Positions 29,816 through 38,486 are shown, numbered from the stretch's first letter. The stretch is 64,000 bases of DNA from Paenibacillus sp. FSL R5-0490 (GCF_001956215.1 NZ_MRTQ01000005.1:124001-188000); one strand, 5' to 3'. Program-made: numbers and translations. The notes: generated by a model not told the origin, from the letters alone.

Positions 29816-30745
29816 ATGAAAAAACCTGAACTGTTGGTAACGCCAACAAGTGTTGAAGATATCGGGCCCCTTGTATCTGCAGGTGCAGATGCCTTTGTTG
29901 TAGGAGAACAGCGATATGGACTGAGACTTGCGGGGGAATTCACGAGGGAAGATGTGAAAGAAGCGGTTGAACTTGCACACAGGCATGGAAAGAAAGTGTA
30001 TGTGGCGATGAACGCTTTATTTCATAATGATAAAGTGCCTGAGCTTGAAGGCTATATCAGTTTTTTAAAAGAAATAAATGCTGATGCAGTCATTTTTGGG
30101 GATCCGGCTGTGTTAATGGCCGCCCGTTCGGCTGCCCCGGACATGAAGCTCCATTGGAATACAGAAACTACTGCAACAAACTGGTATACATGCAACTACT
30201 GGGGCAGAAAAGGCGCTAAACGCGCAGTCCTGGCAAGAGAGATTAATATGGATGCCATCATTGAAATGAAAGAAAACGCCGAAGTGGAAATTGAAGTGCA
30301 GGTTCATGGCATGACTGCCATGTTCCAATCAAAGCGCTCCCTGCTGGGCAATTATTATGAATACCAGGGGAAAGCTCTGGAAGTTGAAAACCGCAAACAG
30401 GAAAAAAATATGTTCCTTCACGATAAGGAACGGGAAAATAAATACCCGATTTTCGAAGATGACAATGGCACTCATATCATGAGTCCTAATGACATCTGCA
30501 TTATAGATGAACTGCAGGAAATGATTGAAGCGGGCATTGATTCATTTAAAATTGACGGGATATTAAAAACTCCTGAGTATATTATTGAAGTGACTAAGCT
30601 CTACAGAAAAGCTATTGATCTATGTGTCGAAGACCCGGAACAATACGATGACATAAAAGACGGCCTTCTCACTGAAGTTGAAGAAATTCAGCCGGCGAAT
30701 CGTCCGATTGATACTGGATTCTTCTTCAAAGAAACTGTCTACTGA
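29816..30745 (+). CDS. trhP1: tRNA hydroxylation protein TrhP1 (peptidase U32 family, YrrN)
   Basis: One half of the prephenate-dependent pair that makes 5-hydroxyuridine at tRNA U34. The 309-residue product begins KKPELLVTPTSVEDI and has the U32 pattern (AMNALFHNDKVPEL, QVHGMTAMFQSKRSLLGNYYEY), but lacks the cysteine cluster found in its partner. AGAGGTGAT precedes the ATG at 29816; the first bases of the longer frame overlap trmR. It is a paralogue of the next gene. Confidence 0.92.
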   Translation: MKKPELLVTPTSVEDIGPLVSAGADAFVVGEQRYGLRLAGEFTREDVKEAVELAHRHGKKVYVAMNALFHNDKVPELEGYISFLKEINADAVIFGDPAVLMAARSAAPDMKLHWNTETTATNWYTCNYWGRKGAKRAVLAREINMDAIIEMKENAEVEIEVQVHGMTAMFQSKRSLLGNYYEYQGKALEVENRKQEKNMFLHDKERENKYPIFEDDNGTHIMSPNDICIIDELQEMIEAGIDSFKIDGILKTPEYIIEVTKLYRKAIDLCVEDPEQYDDIKDGLLTEVEEIQPANRPIDTGFFFKETVY

Positions 30746-30781
30746 TTTGACTATATTAAAAAAGAAAGAGGAGGAAGCTCT

Positions 30782-32050
30782 ATGACAGCGGTAAAAGAAA
30801 AAATTTCCGAAATTGTCAACGGCAAACGGGTTATTGTAAAAAAGCCTGAATTGCTTGCTCCGGCTGGAAACCTTGAAAAGCTGAAGATTGCCGTTCACTA
30901 TGGTGCCGACGCTGTGTTTATCGGCGGTCAGGAATACGGCCTTCGTTCAAACGCAGGCAACTTCACTTTTGAAGAGATGAAAGAAGGCGTCGAATTCGCC
31001 AAAAAATACGGAGCGAAGATTTATGTTACAACCAATATTTTTGCTCATAACGAAAATATTGAGGGTCTTGAGGATTATTTGCTGGGACTTAAAGAAGCAG
31101 GAGTTGCAGGAATCATTGTGGCAGATCCGCTGATCATTGAAACCTGCCGCCGTGTTGCACCAGAGATAGAAGTGCATTTAAGCACACAGCAATCCCTCTC
31201 CAACTGGAAGGCAGTCGAGTTCTGGAAGGAAGAAGGATTGGAGCGTGTCGTCCTTGCGCGTGAAACAAGTGCGGAAGAAATCAAAGAAATGAAGGAGAAG
31301 GTTGATATTGAAATTGAAACCTTCATTCATGGGGCGATGTGTATAGCATACTCCGGGCGCTGCACACTCAGCAACCATATGACTGCACGTGATTCCAACA
31401 GGGGTGGCTGCTGCCAGTCCTGCCGCTGGGATTATGATTTATATCAGCTTGAAGGAGAAAATGAAGTTCCTTTATACACCGAAGGAGATGCTCCATTTGC
31501 GATGAGTCCTAAAGATCTTAAGCTGATTGAATCCATTCCGCGTATGATTGAATTGGGAATTGACAGTTTAAAAATTGAAGGACGCATGAAATCCATCCAT
31601 TACATTGCAACAGTAGTAAGCGTGTACCGCAAAGTGATTGATGCCTATTGTGCAGATCCGGACAACTTCCAGATTAAGCAGGAATGGCTTGAAGAGCTTG
31701 ATAAATGTGCAAACCGCGAAACAGCGACCGCTTTCTTTGAAGGGGTTCCTGGGTATAAAGAGCAAATGTTTGGAAATCATAGCAAAAAGACGAATATCGA
31801 TTTCGTCGGGCTTGTGCTGGATTACAATCCGGAAACACAAATTGTTACCCTTCAGCAGAGAAACAAATTTATGCCTGGAGAGGAAGTAGAATTCTTCGGC
31901 CCTGAAATTGAAAACTTTACACAAGTCATCGATAAAATATGGGATGAAAAAGGCAATGAGCTGGATGCAGCGCGCCATCCGCTTCAAATTGTTCAATTTA
32001 AAGTTGATAAGCCGGTATACCCTGACAACATGATGCGAAAGGAGCTCTAA
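30782..32050 (+). CDS. trhP2: tRNA hydroxylation protein TrhP2 (peptidase U32 family, YrrO)
   Basis: Second half of the U34 hydroxylation pair. The 422-residue product has the U32 signature FIHGAMCIAYSGRCTLSNHM (residues about 179-198) with further cysteines in GGCCQSCRWDY; these probably hold an Fe-S cluster. The C-terminal domain (about 330-422) is a beta-barrel-like extension absent from TrhP1. GGAGGAAG lies upstream. trmR-trhP1-trhP2-udk run closely together, as in B. subtilis. Annotated as a collagenase-like protease in older records; that is not supported here. Confidence 0.93.
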   Translation: MTAVKEKISEIVNGKRVIVKKPELLAPAGNLEKLKIAVHYGADAVFIGGQEYGLRSNAGNFTFEEMKEGVEFAKKYGAKIYVTTNIFAHNENIEGLEDYLLGLKEAGVAGIIVADPLIIETCRRVAPEIEVHLSTQQSLSNWKAVEFWKEEGLERVVLARETSAEEIKEMKEKVDIEIETFIHGAMCIAYSGRCTLSNHMTARDSNRGGCCQSCRWDYDLYQLEGENEVPLYTEGDAPFAMSPKDLKLIESIPRMIELGIDSLKIEGRMKSIHYIATVVSVYRKVIDAYCADPDNFQIKQEWLEELDKCANRETATAFFEGVPGYKEQMFGNHSKKTNIDFVGLVLDYNPETQIVTLQQRNKFMPGEEVEFFGPEIENFTQVIDKIWDEKGNELDAARHPLQIVQFKVDKPVYPDNMMRKEL

Positions 32051-32053
32051 TCA

Positions 32054-32689
32054 ATGAAACGCAAACCCGTTGTAATTGGGGTGGCCGGCGGTTCCGGCTC
32101 AGGAAAAACGAGCGTAACTAAAGCGATTTATGACCGATTCAAAGGGCACTCAATCCTTATGATCGAACAGGATTATTATTATAAGGATCAGACTCATCTG
32201 CCCTTCGAGGAAAGACTGAAGACAAATTATGACCATCCGCTTGCATTTGACAACGACCTGCTTATTGAACATATTGAAAGCCTGCTGAAATATGAGCCGA
32301 TAAGAAAGCCTGTATATGATTATGCCATGCATACAAGGTCTGAAGAAGTAATTGAAGTCGAACCAAAGGATGTCATCATCTTAGAGGGCATTCTGATTCT
32401 TGAGGATGAGAGGCTCCGTAATCTGATGGACATGAAATTGTATGTAGATACAGATGCAGACCTGCGGATTATCCGCCGCTTATTCAGGGATATAAAAGAG
32501 CGGGGACGCACCATGGATTCAGTCATTGAACAATATGTAAATGTTGTACGGCCAATGCATAATCAATTTATTGAGCCGACGAAAAGATATGCTGACATCA
32601 TTATTCCCGAAGGCGGGCATAATTACGTTGCCATCGATTTAATGGTCACAAAAATTCAAACAATTCTTGAACAAAAGTCATTTTTATGA
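32054..32689 (+). CDS. udk: uridine kinase
   Basis: Phosphorylates uridine and cytidine in pyrimidine salvage. The 211-residue protein has the P-loop [10 protein letters not shown] (near residue 12), the substrate region [17 protein letters not shown], and the lid-side [12 protein letters not shown] (near 140). It starts three bases after trhP2, so it is translated from the same message. The 250 bases after it hold no supported gene. Confidence 0.96.
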   Translation: MKRKPVVIGVAGGSGSGKTSVTKAIYDRFKGHSILMIEQDYYYKDQTHLPFEERLKTNYDHPLAFDNDLLIEHIESLLKYEPIRKPVYDYAMHTRSEEVIEVEPKDVIILEGILILEDERLRNLMDMKLYVDTDADLRIIRRLFRDIKERGRTMDSVIEQYVNVVRPMHNQFIEPTKRYADIIIPEGGHNYVAIDLMVTKIQTILEQKSFL

Positions 32690-32940
32690 AACAATAGCAT
32701 TGAAAATGTTCTATAGGACTTATCCTTTTACCGAGTGGCTTTTTAAGATCTATTGCTTGTCGCGGTTCAATATAACCGTCACCTAAATCTTCCAAAGCCG
32801 GTCAATATAAAAAGATGATCTGCGCGCCCTTTAACAAAGGACGCGCTCCTGTTCATTTTCTTGAAAATATGATAAAAAGAAGTACATACATTATAGAACA
32901 CATCCTTTTAGAGGATGTGTAATTCGAAGGAGTGAAGGTT

Positions 32941-33417
32941 TTGGCTACAGAAAAGGTTTTCCCAATGACACAGGCAGGTAAAGAAAAACTTGAGCAGGAA
33001 CTTGAATACTTAAAATCGGTTAAACGCAAAGAAGTGGTTGAACGTATAAAAATCGCAAGAAGCTTCGGAGATCTTTCCGAGAACTCGGAATATGATTCAG
33101 CAAAAGAAGAACAGGCATTTGTTGAGGGCCGGATTACCACTCTTGAAAATATGATCCGCAATGCAAAAATCATTCAAGAAGAAGAAATGGCCGGAGATAT
33201 TGTGGGTCTTGGCCGTTCCGTTACGTTCGTAGAGCTTCCGGATGGTGACGAGGAAACTTACACTATCGTAGGAAGTGCAGAGGCGGATCCTTTTGAAGGA
33301 AAAATCTCTAATGATTCTCCAATTGCCAAGAGCCTGATGGGCCGCACAGTTGGAGACGAAGTTACTGTTCAGACTCCTGGAGGAGAAATGAACGTACGCA
33401 TTGTTTCCATTAAATAA
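32941..33417 (+). CDS. greA: transcription elongation factor GreA
   Basis: Rescues backtracked RNA polymerase by stimulating its transcript cleavage. The 158-residue product has the N-terminal coiled coil with the tip acidic pair in [13 protein letters not shown] (near residue 43) and the C-terminal FKBP-like globular domain ([11 protein letters not shown] onwards). GGAGTG supports the TTG at 32941; GTG at 32932 overlaps the site. It is followed by a terminator that runs into the pbpI start. Confidence 0.96.
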   Translation: MATEKVFPMTQAGKEKLEQELEYLKSVKRKEVVERIKIARSFGDLSENSEYDSAKEEQAFVEGRITTLENMIRNAKIIQEEEMAGDIVGLGRSVTFVELPDGDEETYTIVGSAEADPFEGKISNDSPIAKSLMGRTVGDEVTVQTPGGEMNVRIVSIK

Positions 33418-33441
33418 GAATAGCTGGTTTGAAATCAGAAA

Positions 33442-33473
33442 ACCTCGTCAAGACTTTTGACGAGGTGTTTTTT
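33442..33473 (+). terminator. greA terminator whose 3' arm carries the pbpI ribosome site
   Basis: ACCTCGTCAA (33442-33451) pairs with TTGACGAGGT (33457-33466) over a 5-base loop, followed by G and six T. The GAGGTG of the 3' arm is the Shine-Dalgarno site of pbpI, and the T run is its spacer before ATG at 33474. Confidence 0.85.
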
Positions 33474-35267
33474 ATGTGGAGAAGAAGAGCAGTTGGCTGG
33501 CTAATCGTTAGTTTCATAGTCCTTTGCTTTCTTATGGGAAGGCTGATACAGCTGCAGCTTGTTTCAACAGAGCATTTTACAGGCAGGGAAATCAATCTTT
33601 TGGAAGCGAGTGTCCGTCAGCGCTCCCAGGAAATGATTATCGATGCCGGGAGAGGGGATTTTCTTGACCGCAGCGGTAATCCCATGACATTTGAAAATAA
33701 ATCTGTTCTTATATTATTCCCTTTCCTCGCAAGAATGGATTGGGATATAAAAAAGATATCTGAAATTACGGGTGCTTCGGAGTATTCTCTGCGGCATTCT
33801 GTTGAGAATGCAAAAGAACCTTTTGCATTTGGGAGCCCGGAGCCCATTCAGCTGTCTTACGATCAAATGGAGAAAATCAATGACTTGAAAATTCCGGGTG
33901 TCTTTGCTGTTGAGAAGAAATACAGCCGTTCCGAGAAACCTGCATCCCAGCTAATCGGAATTACCGGTCAGAATCAGGCCGTCCTTAAAGAAAGGTACCC
34001 GGACAAAGATCTGTCTTCCGACACAATGATCGGCATTACCGGCATGGAAAAGAGCTTTGATGAATTTCTGCTTCCTGAAGGGGCTTCAAAACTTGTTTAT
34101 CATGTGGATGGAACTGGAGGACCCCTTTTTGGCATTGATGTAAAATATGTTGAGCCGGCAAATCCCTTTTATCCGGTCAATATTAGGACAACTTTGGACT
34201 ATGATTTACAGATGATGGCTGAAAAATTGGCGGATCAGCATGGGATTCAAAAAGGCGGTATTGTCCTGCTTGATATAGAGACTAATTCAATTTTGGCAAT
34301 GGTGTCGCGTCCATCCCTTAATAAACATAATCCATTTGATGAAGAAAGCAGAGGGACGATTAATCATATGATTAAACAGCAGATCATGGGATCGGTTTTT
34401 AAAACGGTAGTGGCAGCAGCCGCAATTGACCATGGTCTGGACGACCCTAAGAGGCAATTTGACTGCAGCAGGAAAATAAACGGGGAACCGGATCTTAAAT
34501 ATCAGCATGGCATGCTGAATTTTGACGAGAGCTTTGCCAGGAGCTGTAATAATACATTTGCATCCATTGCTAAGGAGTTAAAAGATATTAACCCGGATCT
34601 CCTTGAGGAGTATGCAGACAAACTGTCATTAATAGGTCCTGTAAGCTGGGAGGGAGATATTTATCACTTCAGCGATTTTAAACAGCTTCAGGACGAAGAA
34701 AAAGGACGGGTGTTTCTGTCTGAAGATGCTAAAAAAGACAGTAATTTTGCAGGTCTGACAGGAATTGGACAGCATGAAGTGAGAGCTACTCCAATAGCTG
34801 TTGCTAACATGATGGCAACTATAGCCAGAGGAGGAGAGAAAGAAATGGTCCGGGTTGCTTCAGAAATAGAATATAAAAACAGTACATCCCTAATAGAATT
34901 CGAGAAACAGAAGCTGCAGGGAGAAATAATTGCCCCGTTTACCGCTATGAAGCTTCAAAGGCTGCTAAGGGAAGTGGTAATCAATGAAGAAGGGACCGGC
35001 CGCTGGTTTAAAGAACTTCCTTACGAAGTTGCAGGGAAATCCGGCACTGCCGAAACGGGTATAATGGCAGATGGAAAGCAGCTTCACAATAAATGGTTCG
35101 CGGGTTATTTTCCATATAAAAATCCAAAATATGCCCTTGTAACTGTAAATCTGGAGGTTACTGAAGACACTGGAGGCGTGAATCCGCTCTTTGCTGATAT
35201 CGTCAAAGAAGTCTATAACTATAATCATAAACAAAAAACTCCTCCATTGGGCTCTGCAGACCAGTAA
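33474..35267 (+). CDS. pbpI: class B penicillin-binding protein PbpI (YrrR)
   Basis: Membrane-anchored DD-transpeptidase that cross-links peptidoglycan. The 597-residue protein has one N-terminal span (about residues 8-27), a dimerisation/pedestal region, and the transpeptidase motifs SVFK (near 306), SCN (near 356) and KSGTAE (near 521). The family SxxK Ser and KSG triad are intact. The longer upstream frame is rejected because the ribosome site GAGGTG lies seven bases before the ATG at 33474, inside the greA terminator stem. yrrS follows, as in B. subtilis. Confidence 0.93.
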   Translation: MWRRRAVGWLIVSFIVLCFLMGRLIQLQLVSTEHFTGREINLLEASVRQRSQEMIIDAGRGDFLDRSGNPMTFENKSVLILFPFLARMDWDIKKISEITGASEYSLRHSVENAKEPFAFGSPEPIQLSYDQMEKINDLKIPGVFAVEKKYSRSEKPASQLIGITGQNQAVLKERYPDKDLSSDTMIGITGMEKSFDEFLLPEGASKLVYHVDGTGGPLFGIDVKYVEPANPFYPVNIRTTLDYDLQMMAEKLADQHGIQKGGIVLLDIETNSILAMVSRPSLNKHNPFDEESRGTINHMIKQQIMGSVFKTVVAAAAIDHGLDDPKRQFDCSRKINGEPDLKYQHGMLNFDESFARSCNNTFASIAKELKDINPDLLEEYADKLSLIGPVSWEGDIYHFSDFKQLQDEEKGRVFLSEDAKKDSNFAGLTGIGQHEVRATPIAVANMMATIARGGEKEMVRVASEIEYKNSTSLIEFEKQKLQGEIIAPFTAMKLQRLLREVVINEEGTGRWFKELPYEVAGKSGTAETGIMADGKQLHNKWFAGYFPYKNPKYALVTVNLEVTEDTGGVNPLFADIVKEVYNYNHKQKTPPLGSADQ

Positions 35268-35491
35268 ACAAATATGGTATAGTGTAACTTTCCATATGCT
35301 GCTGTCGTCCATTTAATTGCCGGTAGTACATGTGACAATAGGTTATTTCTTTTAAGATAACCTGATTCCATGTTAGAATGTTGACAGCCGCTGTTTGGGA
35401 TATAGCCCGCGGGCAGACGGCTGGGGTAATAATTTCTACTCATTTTTTATTATGCCTATAAGTCTGATAACAGATTGGGGAGGAGAAAGTC

Positions 35492-36160
35492 TTGAAAGGG
35501 AATAACAGAGAATCCCGTTTTGGAAAACGGGAAAAAAGAAAAAAAACCAATATTATCTTAAATAGCCTTATTGCACTTGTCATCATCCTTATTATTGTTG
35601 TATCAGCCAAAATATTCTTTGGCGGTAATAATAATGACCAGGCACTTCCTGCCGATGAACAGACGGCATCGGAATCGAAGCAAAATGAGAAAAACAAGGA
35701 AGATAAGGGCAATGATATAGAGCAAAACAAGGATAAAGACGTAGAGAAAGCAGATAAAGAGTCTGAAGAAGAAGAAAAAGAAACAGAAGAGAAGGCTGAA
35801 AAGGAACCTGAAGAAGATAAAGAACAAGTCGTAACAGAAGGCGGAAGCGGGCCTGACGTTGAAAAAACGATTGAAAATCCAGCATGGAAACCAGTGGGAA
35901 CCTCTCAAACCGGAGAGCATACTGCTGTCTACGATCAAAATCATGCAGATTGGCAGGAAATGCTCAGTGCCATTTCTTATGCTACAGGTGTTGATCAGGG
36001 GAATATGACTGTTTGGTTCCTTGGAAATAATGGGCCCAACAGCTCTGTTGGGACAATTTCCACAAAAGATCAAAGTGAAAAGTACCGTGTCTATATAGAC
36101 TGGGTTGACGGAGAAGGATGGAAGCCATCCAGGGTAGAGGTCTTAAATGAAATAAATTAG
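35492..36160 (+). CDS. yrrS: YrrS family protein (DUF1510)
   Basis: A 222-residue membrane-anchored protein: basic N-terminus, one membrane span (about 19-42), a long low-complexity Glu/Lys/Asp linker (about 50-110) and a C-terminal DUF1510 domain (about 125-222, WKPVGTSQTGEHTAVY onwards) that would sit outside the cell. Function unknown; pairing with pbpI suggests a wall role. TTG start with GGGGAGGAG upstream. The charged linker explains several false antisense frames here. The 224 bases before it hold no supported gene, so it may have its own promoter. Confidence 0.9.
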   Translation: MKGNNRESRFGKREKRKKTNIILNSLIALVIILIIVVSAKIFFGGNNNDQALPADEQTASESKQNEKNKEDKGNDIEQNKDKDVEKADKESEEEEKETEEKAEKEPEEDKEQVVTEGGSGPDVEKTIENPAWKPVGTSQTGEHTAVYDQNHADWQEMLSAISYATGVDQGNMTVWFLGNNGPNSSVGTISTKDQSEKYRVYIDWVDGEGWKPSRVEVLNEIN

Positions 36161-36183
36161 TTAATAAGGACGCCGAGGCGTCC

Positions 36184-36390
36184 TTATTTTTTTGCTTTAT
36201 AGTGGACCGCTGCCGAGAAGTAAGTCTTTCCATTCTCATCAAGATGCATTTGATGCGATACGTGGTGGACAGATAAAAGGATGGCTTTATTATGCTCAAT
36301 CTGTAAATTTATCTTCTTTTCAAGCTCCTTTAAAGTAGGAGCCTCATAAAACTCAACCTTATCTTCTATCAAATCAAACTGGAAATTCAT
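36184..36390 (-). CDS. yrzA: YrzA family protein (DUF2536)
   Basis: A 68-residue cytoplasmic protein with the DUF2536 pattern (FDLIEDKVEFYEAPTLKELEKKI, then HHVSHQMHLDENGKTYFSAAVHYKAKK). Function unknown. AAGGGGG precedes two adjacent ATG codons; the second (36390) is better spaced, the first is 36393. It is convergent with yrrS and divergent from mtnN, where B. subtilis also has yrzA. Confidence 0.85.
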   Translation of the reverse strand: MNFQFDLIEDKVEFYEAPTLKELEKKINLQIEHNKAILLSVHHVSHQMHLDENGKTYFSAAVHYKAKK

Positions 36391-36604
36391 CATAATTCCC
36401 CCTTTCCTTCGATACTATCTTTTATTTTATGGGGTGAGTTTTAGTCTGGCAACTTTCAAAACCTGAGAGGTTAATGCTTGAATTATTTACGAAAATGGCA
36501 AACATCCCGTCTATGATGGTAGAATAGAGTTTGCATAAATCATATGGGCATGCTAATACCATGAATGTAATCAAAGCATAGAAAAATCAGAAAGAGGTTT
36601 TAAA

Positions 36605-37309
36605 ATGAAAATAGCTATTATTGGAGCAATGGAAGAGGAAGTTACTTTACTTAGAGATAAAATAGAAGATAAGCAACAGGATACCATTGCCGGATGCGAG
36701 TTTACAGCAGGAAAAATGAATGGTGCGGATGTTGTGCTGCTCCGTTCTGGAATAGGCAAAGTGAATGCAGCCATGTCGACTGCCATTCTTTTGGAGCGGT
36801 ACAAGCCGGATTATGTCATTAACACCGGTTCAGCTGGAGGATTTAATCCTGAACTGAATGTGGGAGATACGGTAATTTCGACTGAGGTTAGACATCATGA
36901 TGTAGACGTTACCGCTTTTGGCTACGAATATGGCCAGGTACCTCAATTGCCGGCAGCATTCGAAGCCGATCACAGCCTCGTGCAGGTTGCTGAAGCATGC
37001 GCCAGGGAAATCGGGGATATCCAGGTTGTAAGAGGGTTAATTGCAACAGGTGACTCCTTTATGAGTGATCCTGCAAGAGTGGATTATATCCGTGATAAAT
37101 TTACAGACCTTCAGGCAGTAGAAATGGAAGCTGCAGCGGTAGCTCAGGTTGCTCATCAGTTTGAGACTCCTTTTGTTGTCATCCGTGCCCTGTCAGACAT
37201 TGCAGGAAAAGAATCCGATGTTACATTTGAACAATTTTTGGAGAAGGCAGCACTTCATTCTGCTACACTCGTAATGAAGATAGTAGATGCCCTTAAGAAT
37301 AACAAATAA
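36605..37309 (+). CDS. mtnN: 5'-methylthioadenosine/S-adenosylhomocysteine nucleosidase
   Basis: Splits MTA and SAH to adenine plus the thio-sugar, recycling methyl-transfer by-products. The 234-residue protein has catalytic Glu in IIGAMEEEV (residues 10-12) and the catalytic Asp in ALSDIAGKE (near 197), plus the substrate motif [16 protein letters not shown] precedes the ATG. In B. subtilis it lies in yrrT-mtnN-mccA-mccB-yrhC; here it stands alone with a terminator and the next gene is yrhC. Confidence 0.96.
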   Translation: MKIAIIGAMEEEVTLLRDKIEDKQQDTIAGCEFTAGKMNGADVVLLRSGIGKVNAAMSTAILLERYKPDYVINTGSAGGFNPELNVGDTVISTEVRHHDVDVTAFGYEYGQVPQLPAAFEADHSLVQVAEACAREIGDIQVVRGLIATGDSFMSDPARVDYIRDKFTDLQAVEMEAAAVAQVAHQFETPFVVIRALSDIAGKESDVTFEQFLEKAALHSATLVMKIVDALKNNK

Positions 37310-37314
37310 CTTTA

Positions 37315-37343
37315 AAAAGGGATAATCTTTTCCCTTTTTTTCC
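37315..37343 (+). terminator. intrinsic terminator after mtnN
   Basis: AAAAGGGA and TTCCCTTTT arms with a T run. Confidence 0.7.
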
Positions 37344-37425
37344 TATCTTACATTATTTACATCACCTTCAAACTTGCTAAGTATGTTAAAGTAGAAATAT
37401 AGTCTTTCTTAGAAGGTGATAATAC

Positions 37426-37686
37426 ATGATGAACGAAGCAAAGCACTTATATCAAAAAATGGTTGATTTCAAGCGGTTTGCAATTTCATTGCTCGCTGTC
37501 GGATCGTTTTTTTACATTGGTTTAATTATCCCTGACACTGCCAATACAGTTTCTGATTTATATATAATGGCTGGATCTTCTTCAGCTTTCCTTATAGGCT
37601 CAATCCTTTTCTTTATCCTTTCCAAACGATGCAGAACGAAATTGAATGAAAAAGATGAAGGCCAGGAATACCTCATGAGAAAATAA
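37426..37686 (+). CDS. yrhC: YrhC family small membrane protein
   Basis: An 86-residue protein with two membrane spans (about residues 17-35 and 46-67) and charged ends. It matches the YrhC family (unknown function), whose gene follows mccB in B. subtilis. Here mccA and mccB are absent and it is only about 115 bases after mtnN, with a terminator between. AGAAGGTGAT precedes ATGATG; either ATG could be used. A sulfur-metabolism link is possible but unproven. Confidence 0.8.
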   Translation: MMNEAKHLYQKMVDFKRFAISLLAVGSFFYIGLIIPDTANTVSDLYIMAGSSSAFLIGSILFFILSKRCRTKLNEKDEGQEYLMRK

Positions 37687-37694
37687 GTAAAATC

Positions 37695-37721
37695 AACGCC
37701 CGGATTTCCGGGCGTTTTTTT
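37695..37721 (+). terminator. intrinsic terminator after yrhC
   Basis: ACGCCCGG and CCGGGCGT form an 8-bp stem over ATTT, then seven T. Confidence 0.92.
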
Positions 37722-37759
37722 CATAAATTAAAATTTTTAATAAAAGTGAATAAAAAAGG

Positions 37760-37788
37760 TTTACAAACTGCATAATCGTGGATATAAT
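37760..37788 (+). promoter_or_regulatory. sigma-A-like promoter of micro-ORF cluster
   Basis: TTTACA at 37760-37765 and TATAAT at 37783-37788 with a 17-base spacer. It lies between the yrhC terminator and the first micro-ORF, about 40 bases before its ribosome site. Confidence 0.78.
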
Positions 37789-37817
37789 TACCAGTGTAAG
37801 TGAAAATTCTAAAAAGG

Positions 37818-37890
37818 AGGTCGAATGAAATGATGTTAACTGCAATTGTATTAGAAACACAGCTAAATAAATATTGTACAAATTCGACCT
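37818..37890 (+). promoter_or_regulatory. inverted repeat closing over the ribosome site of the 26-residue ORF
   Basis: AGGTCGAAT at 37818-37826 and ATTCGACCT at 37882-37890 are a perfect 9-bp inverted repeat. The first arm includes part of GGAGG and an ATG; the loop holds most of the ORF. Confidence 0.6.
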
Positions 37891-37910
37891 ACATGGAATG
37901 GATCGCTTAG
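37830..37910 (+). CDS. 26-residue peptide with sequestered ribosome site
   Basis: A short ORF, ATGATG start, after the strong site AAAAAGGAGG (nine bases upstream). The peptide begins MMLTAIVLETQLNK and contains one Cys; it is mildly amphipathic with no clear membrane span. An earlier ATG at 37825 gives only a two-codon frame. AGGTCGAAT over the ribosome site is perfectly complementary to ATTCGACCT near the end of this ORF, so translation may be structure-controlled. It could be a leader peptide for the downstream yrzI rather than a functional product. No relative recognised. Confidence 0.5.
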   Translation: MMLTAIVLETQLNKYCTNSTYMEWIA

Positions 37911-37938
37911 ATTTGCTTTATTGACATTACATATCCAT

Positions 37939-37970
37939 GCCGCAGGGAGAATTGTGCCCTGCGGTTTTTT
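37939..37970 (+). terminator. first of two tandem terminators before yrzI
   Basis: CCGCAGGG (37940-37947) and CCCTGCGG (37957-37964) followed by six T. Confidence 0.9.
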
Positions 37971-37985
37971 ATGCCTAAATGGCAG

Positions 37986-38018
37986 GCCGCTGGGAGTATA
38001 TCTCTTTGCGGCTTTTTT
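37986..38018 (+). terminator. second of two tandem terminators before yrzI
   Basis: GCCGC and GCGGC arms, with an inner GAG/CTC pair in the loop, followed by six T. Both terminators are followed by ATGCC(3-4 bases)TGGCA, so the pair looks like a duplicated unit. Confidence 0.8.
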
Positions 38019-38059
38019 ATGCCTTTTGGCAGGATATGAAAGAGGAGGTGGAATATCTA

Positions 38060-38200
38060 ATGACATTAAATATCTTATTTTTGACAGTCACGATTAAAAA
38101 ACGTCACGTATCAGCAGAAGATGTTGTTCGTGAACAAATGGCTAAAAAAATTATTGAACAAAACCGTGATCGTCAATTCTCAATTTACCGTCCATTTTAA
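38060..38200 (+). CDS. yrzI: YrzI family small protein
   Basis: A 46-residue protein: hydrophobic N-terminus (MTLNILFLTVTIKKRHV) then a charged helix (EDVVREQMAKKIIEQNRDR). It resembles the YrzI family, of unknown function, found next to yrhC in B. subtilis. GAGGAGGTGG lies upstream. Two terminators separate it from the promoter at 37760, so expression would need read-through, antitermination or an unseen promoter. Confidence 0.85.
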   Translation: MTLNILFLTVTIKKRHVSAEDVVREQMAKKIIEQNRDRQFSIYRPF

Positions 38201-38237
38201 TTTCAGTGACAAAAAAACAAGAAAGGTGGTTTGTTAA

Positions 38238-38297
38238 ATGATTTACATTTTACAAGGACGTCAGGCAATTTTCTGGGTGGAGAAAGATTCCACCTAA
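38238..38297 (+). CDS. 19-residue micro-ORF
   Basis: GAAAGGTGG eight bases before ATG gives a strong ribosome site for this very short frame (MIYILQGRQAIFWV start). A GGTGGA/TCCACC hairpin (38276-38294) covers its end. No relative recognised. The ribosome site is the main evidence; it could be regulatory rather than encode a working peptide. Confidence 0.4.
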   Translation: MIYILQGRQAIFWVEKDST

Positions 38298-38328
38298 CAA
38301 AGCTGTAACCGGTTAGGAGGTAAGGAGC

Positions 38329-38382
38329 ATGTCTTTGCATATTTTAATTTTAACTTTGAAATTCCGAAAGAAAAGGAACTGA
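38329..38382 (+). CDS. 17-residue YrzI-like peptide
   Basis: ATG after TAAGGAG, with a second AGGAGG further upstream. The peptide MSLHILILTLKFRKKRN parallels the first residues of the YrzI protein at 38060 (MTLNILFLTVTIKKR): hydrophobic stretch, then a basic end. It may be a shortened paralogue. Confidence is limited by length. Confidence 0.5.
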   Translation: MSLHILILTLKFRKKRN

Positions 38383-38486
38383 TCCACTTGATGCGGATTA
38401 ACAGAATGTTCACATTCCTCCCATATTCTGAAGCAGAAACCATGTTACATTAAAGAAAATAAGGAATTAAAAAAGGGGTGTGGAAG

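Noticed and set aside
35592-36073. Long minus-strand frames opposite yrrS
   Set aside because: Caused by the Glu/Lys-rich linker of YrrS; the antisense reads as poly-Phe/Leu/Ser and has no ribosome site.
36420-36604. Possible S-box or other riboswitch before mtnN
   Set aside because: No core S-box sequence or terminator was seen in this gap; only scattered promoter-like AT-rich words.
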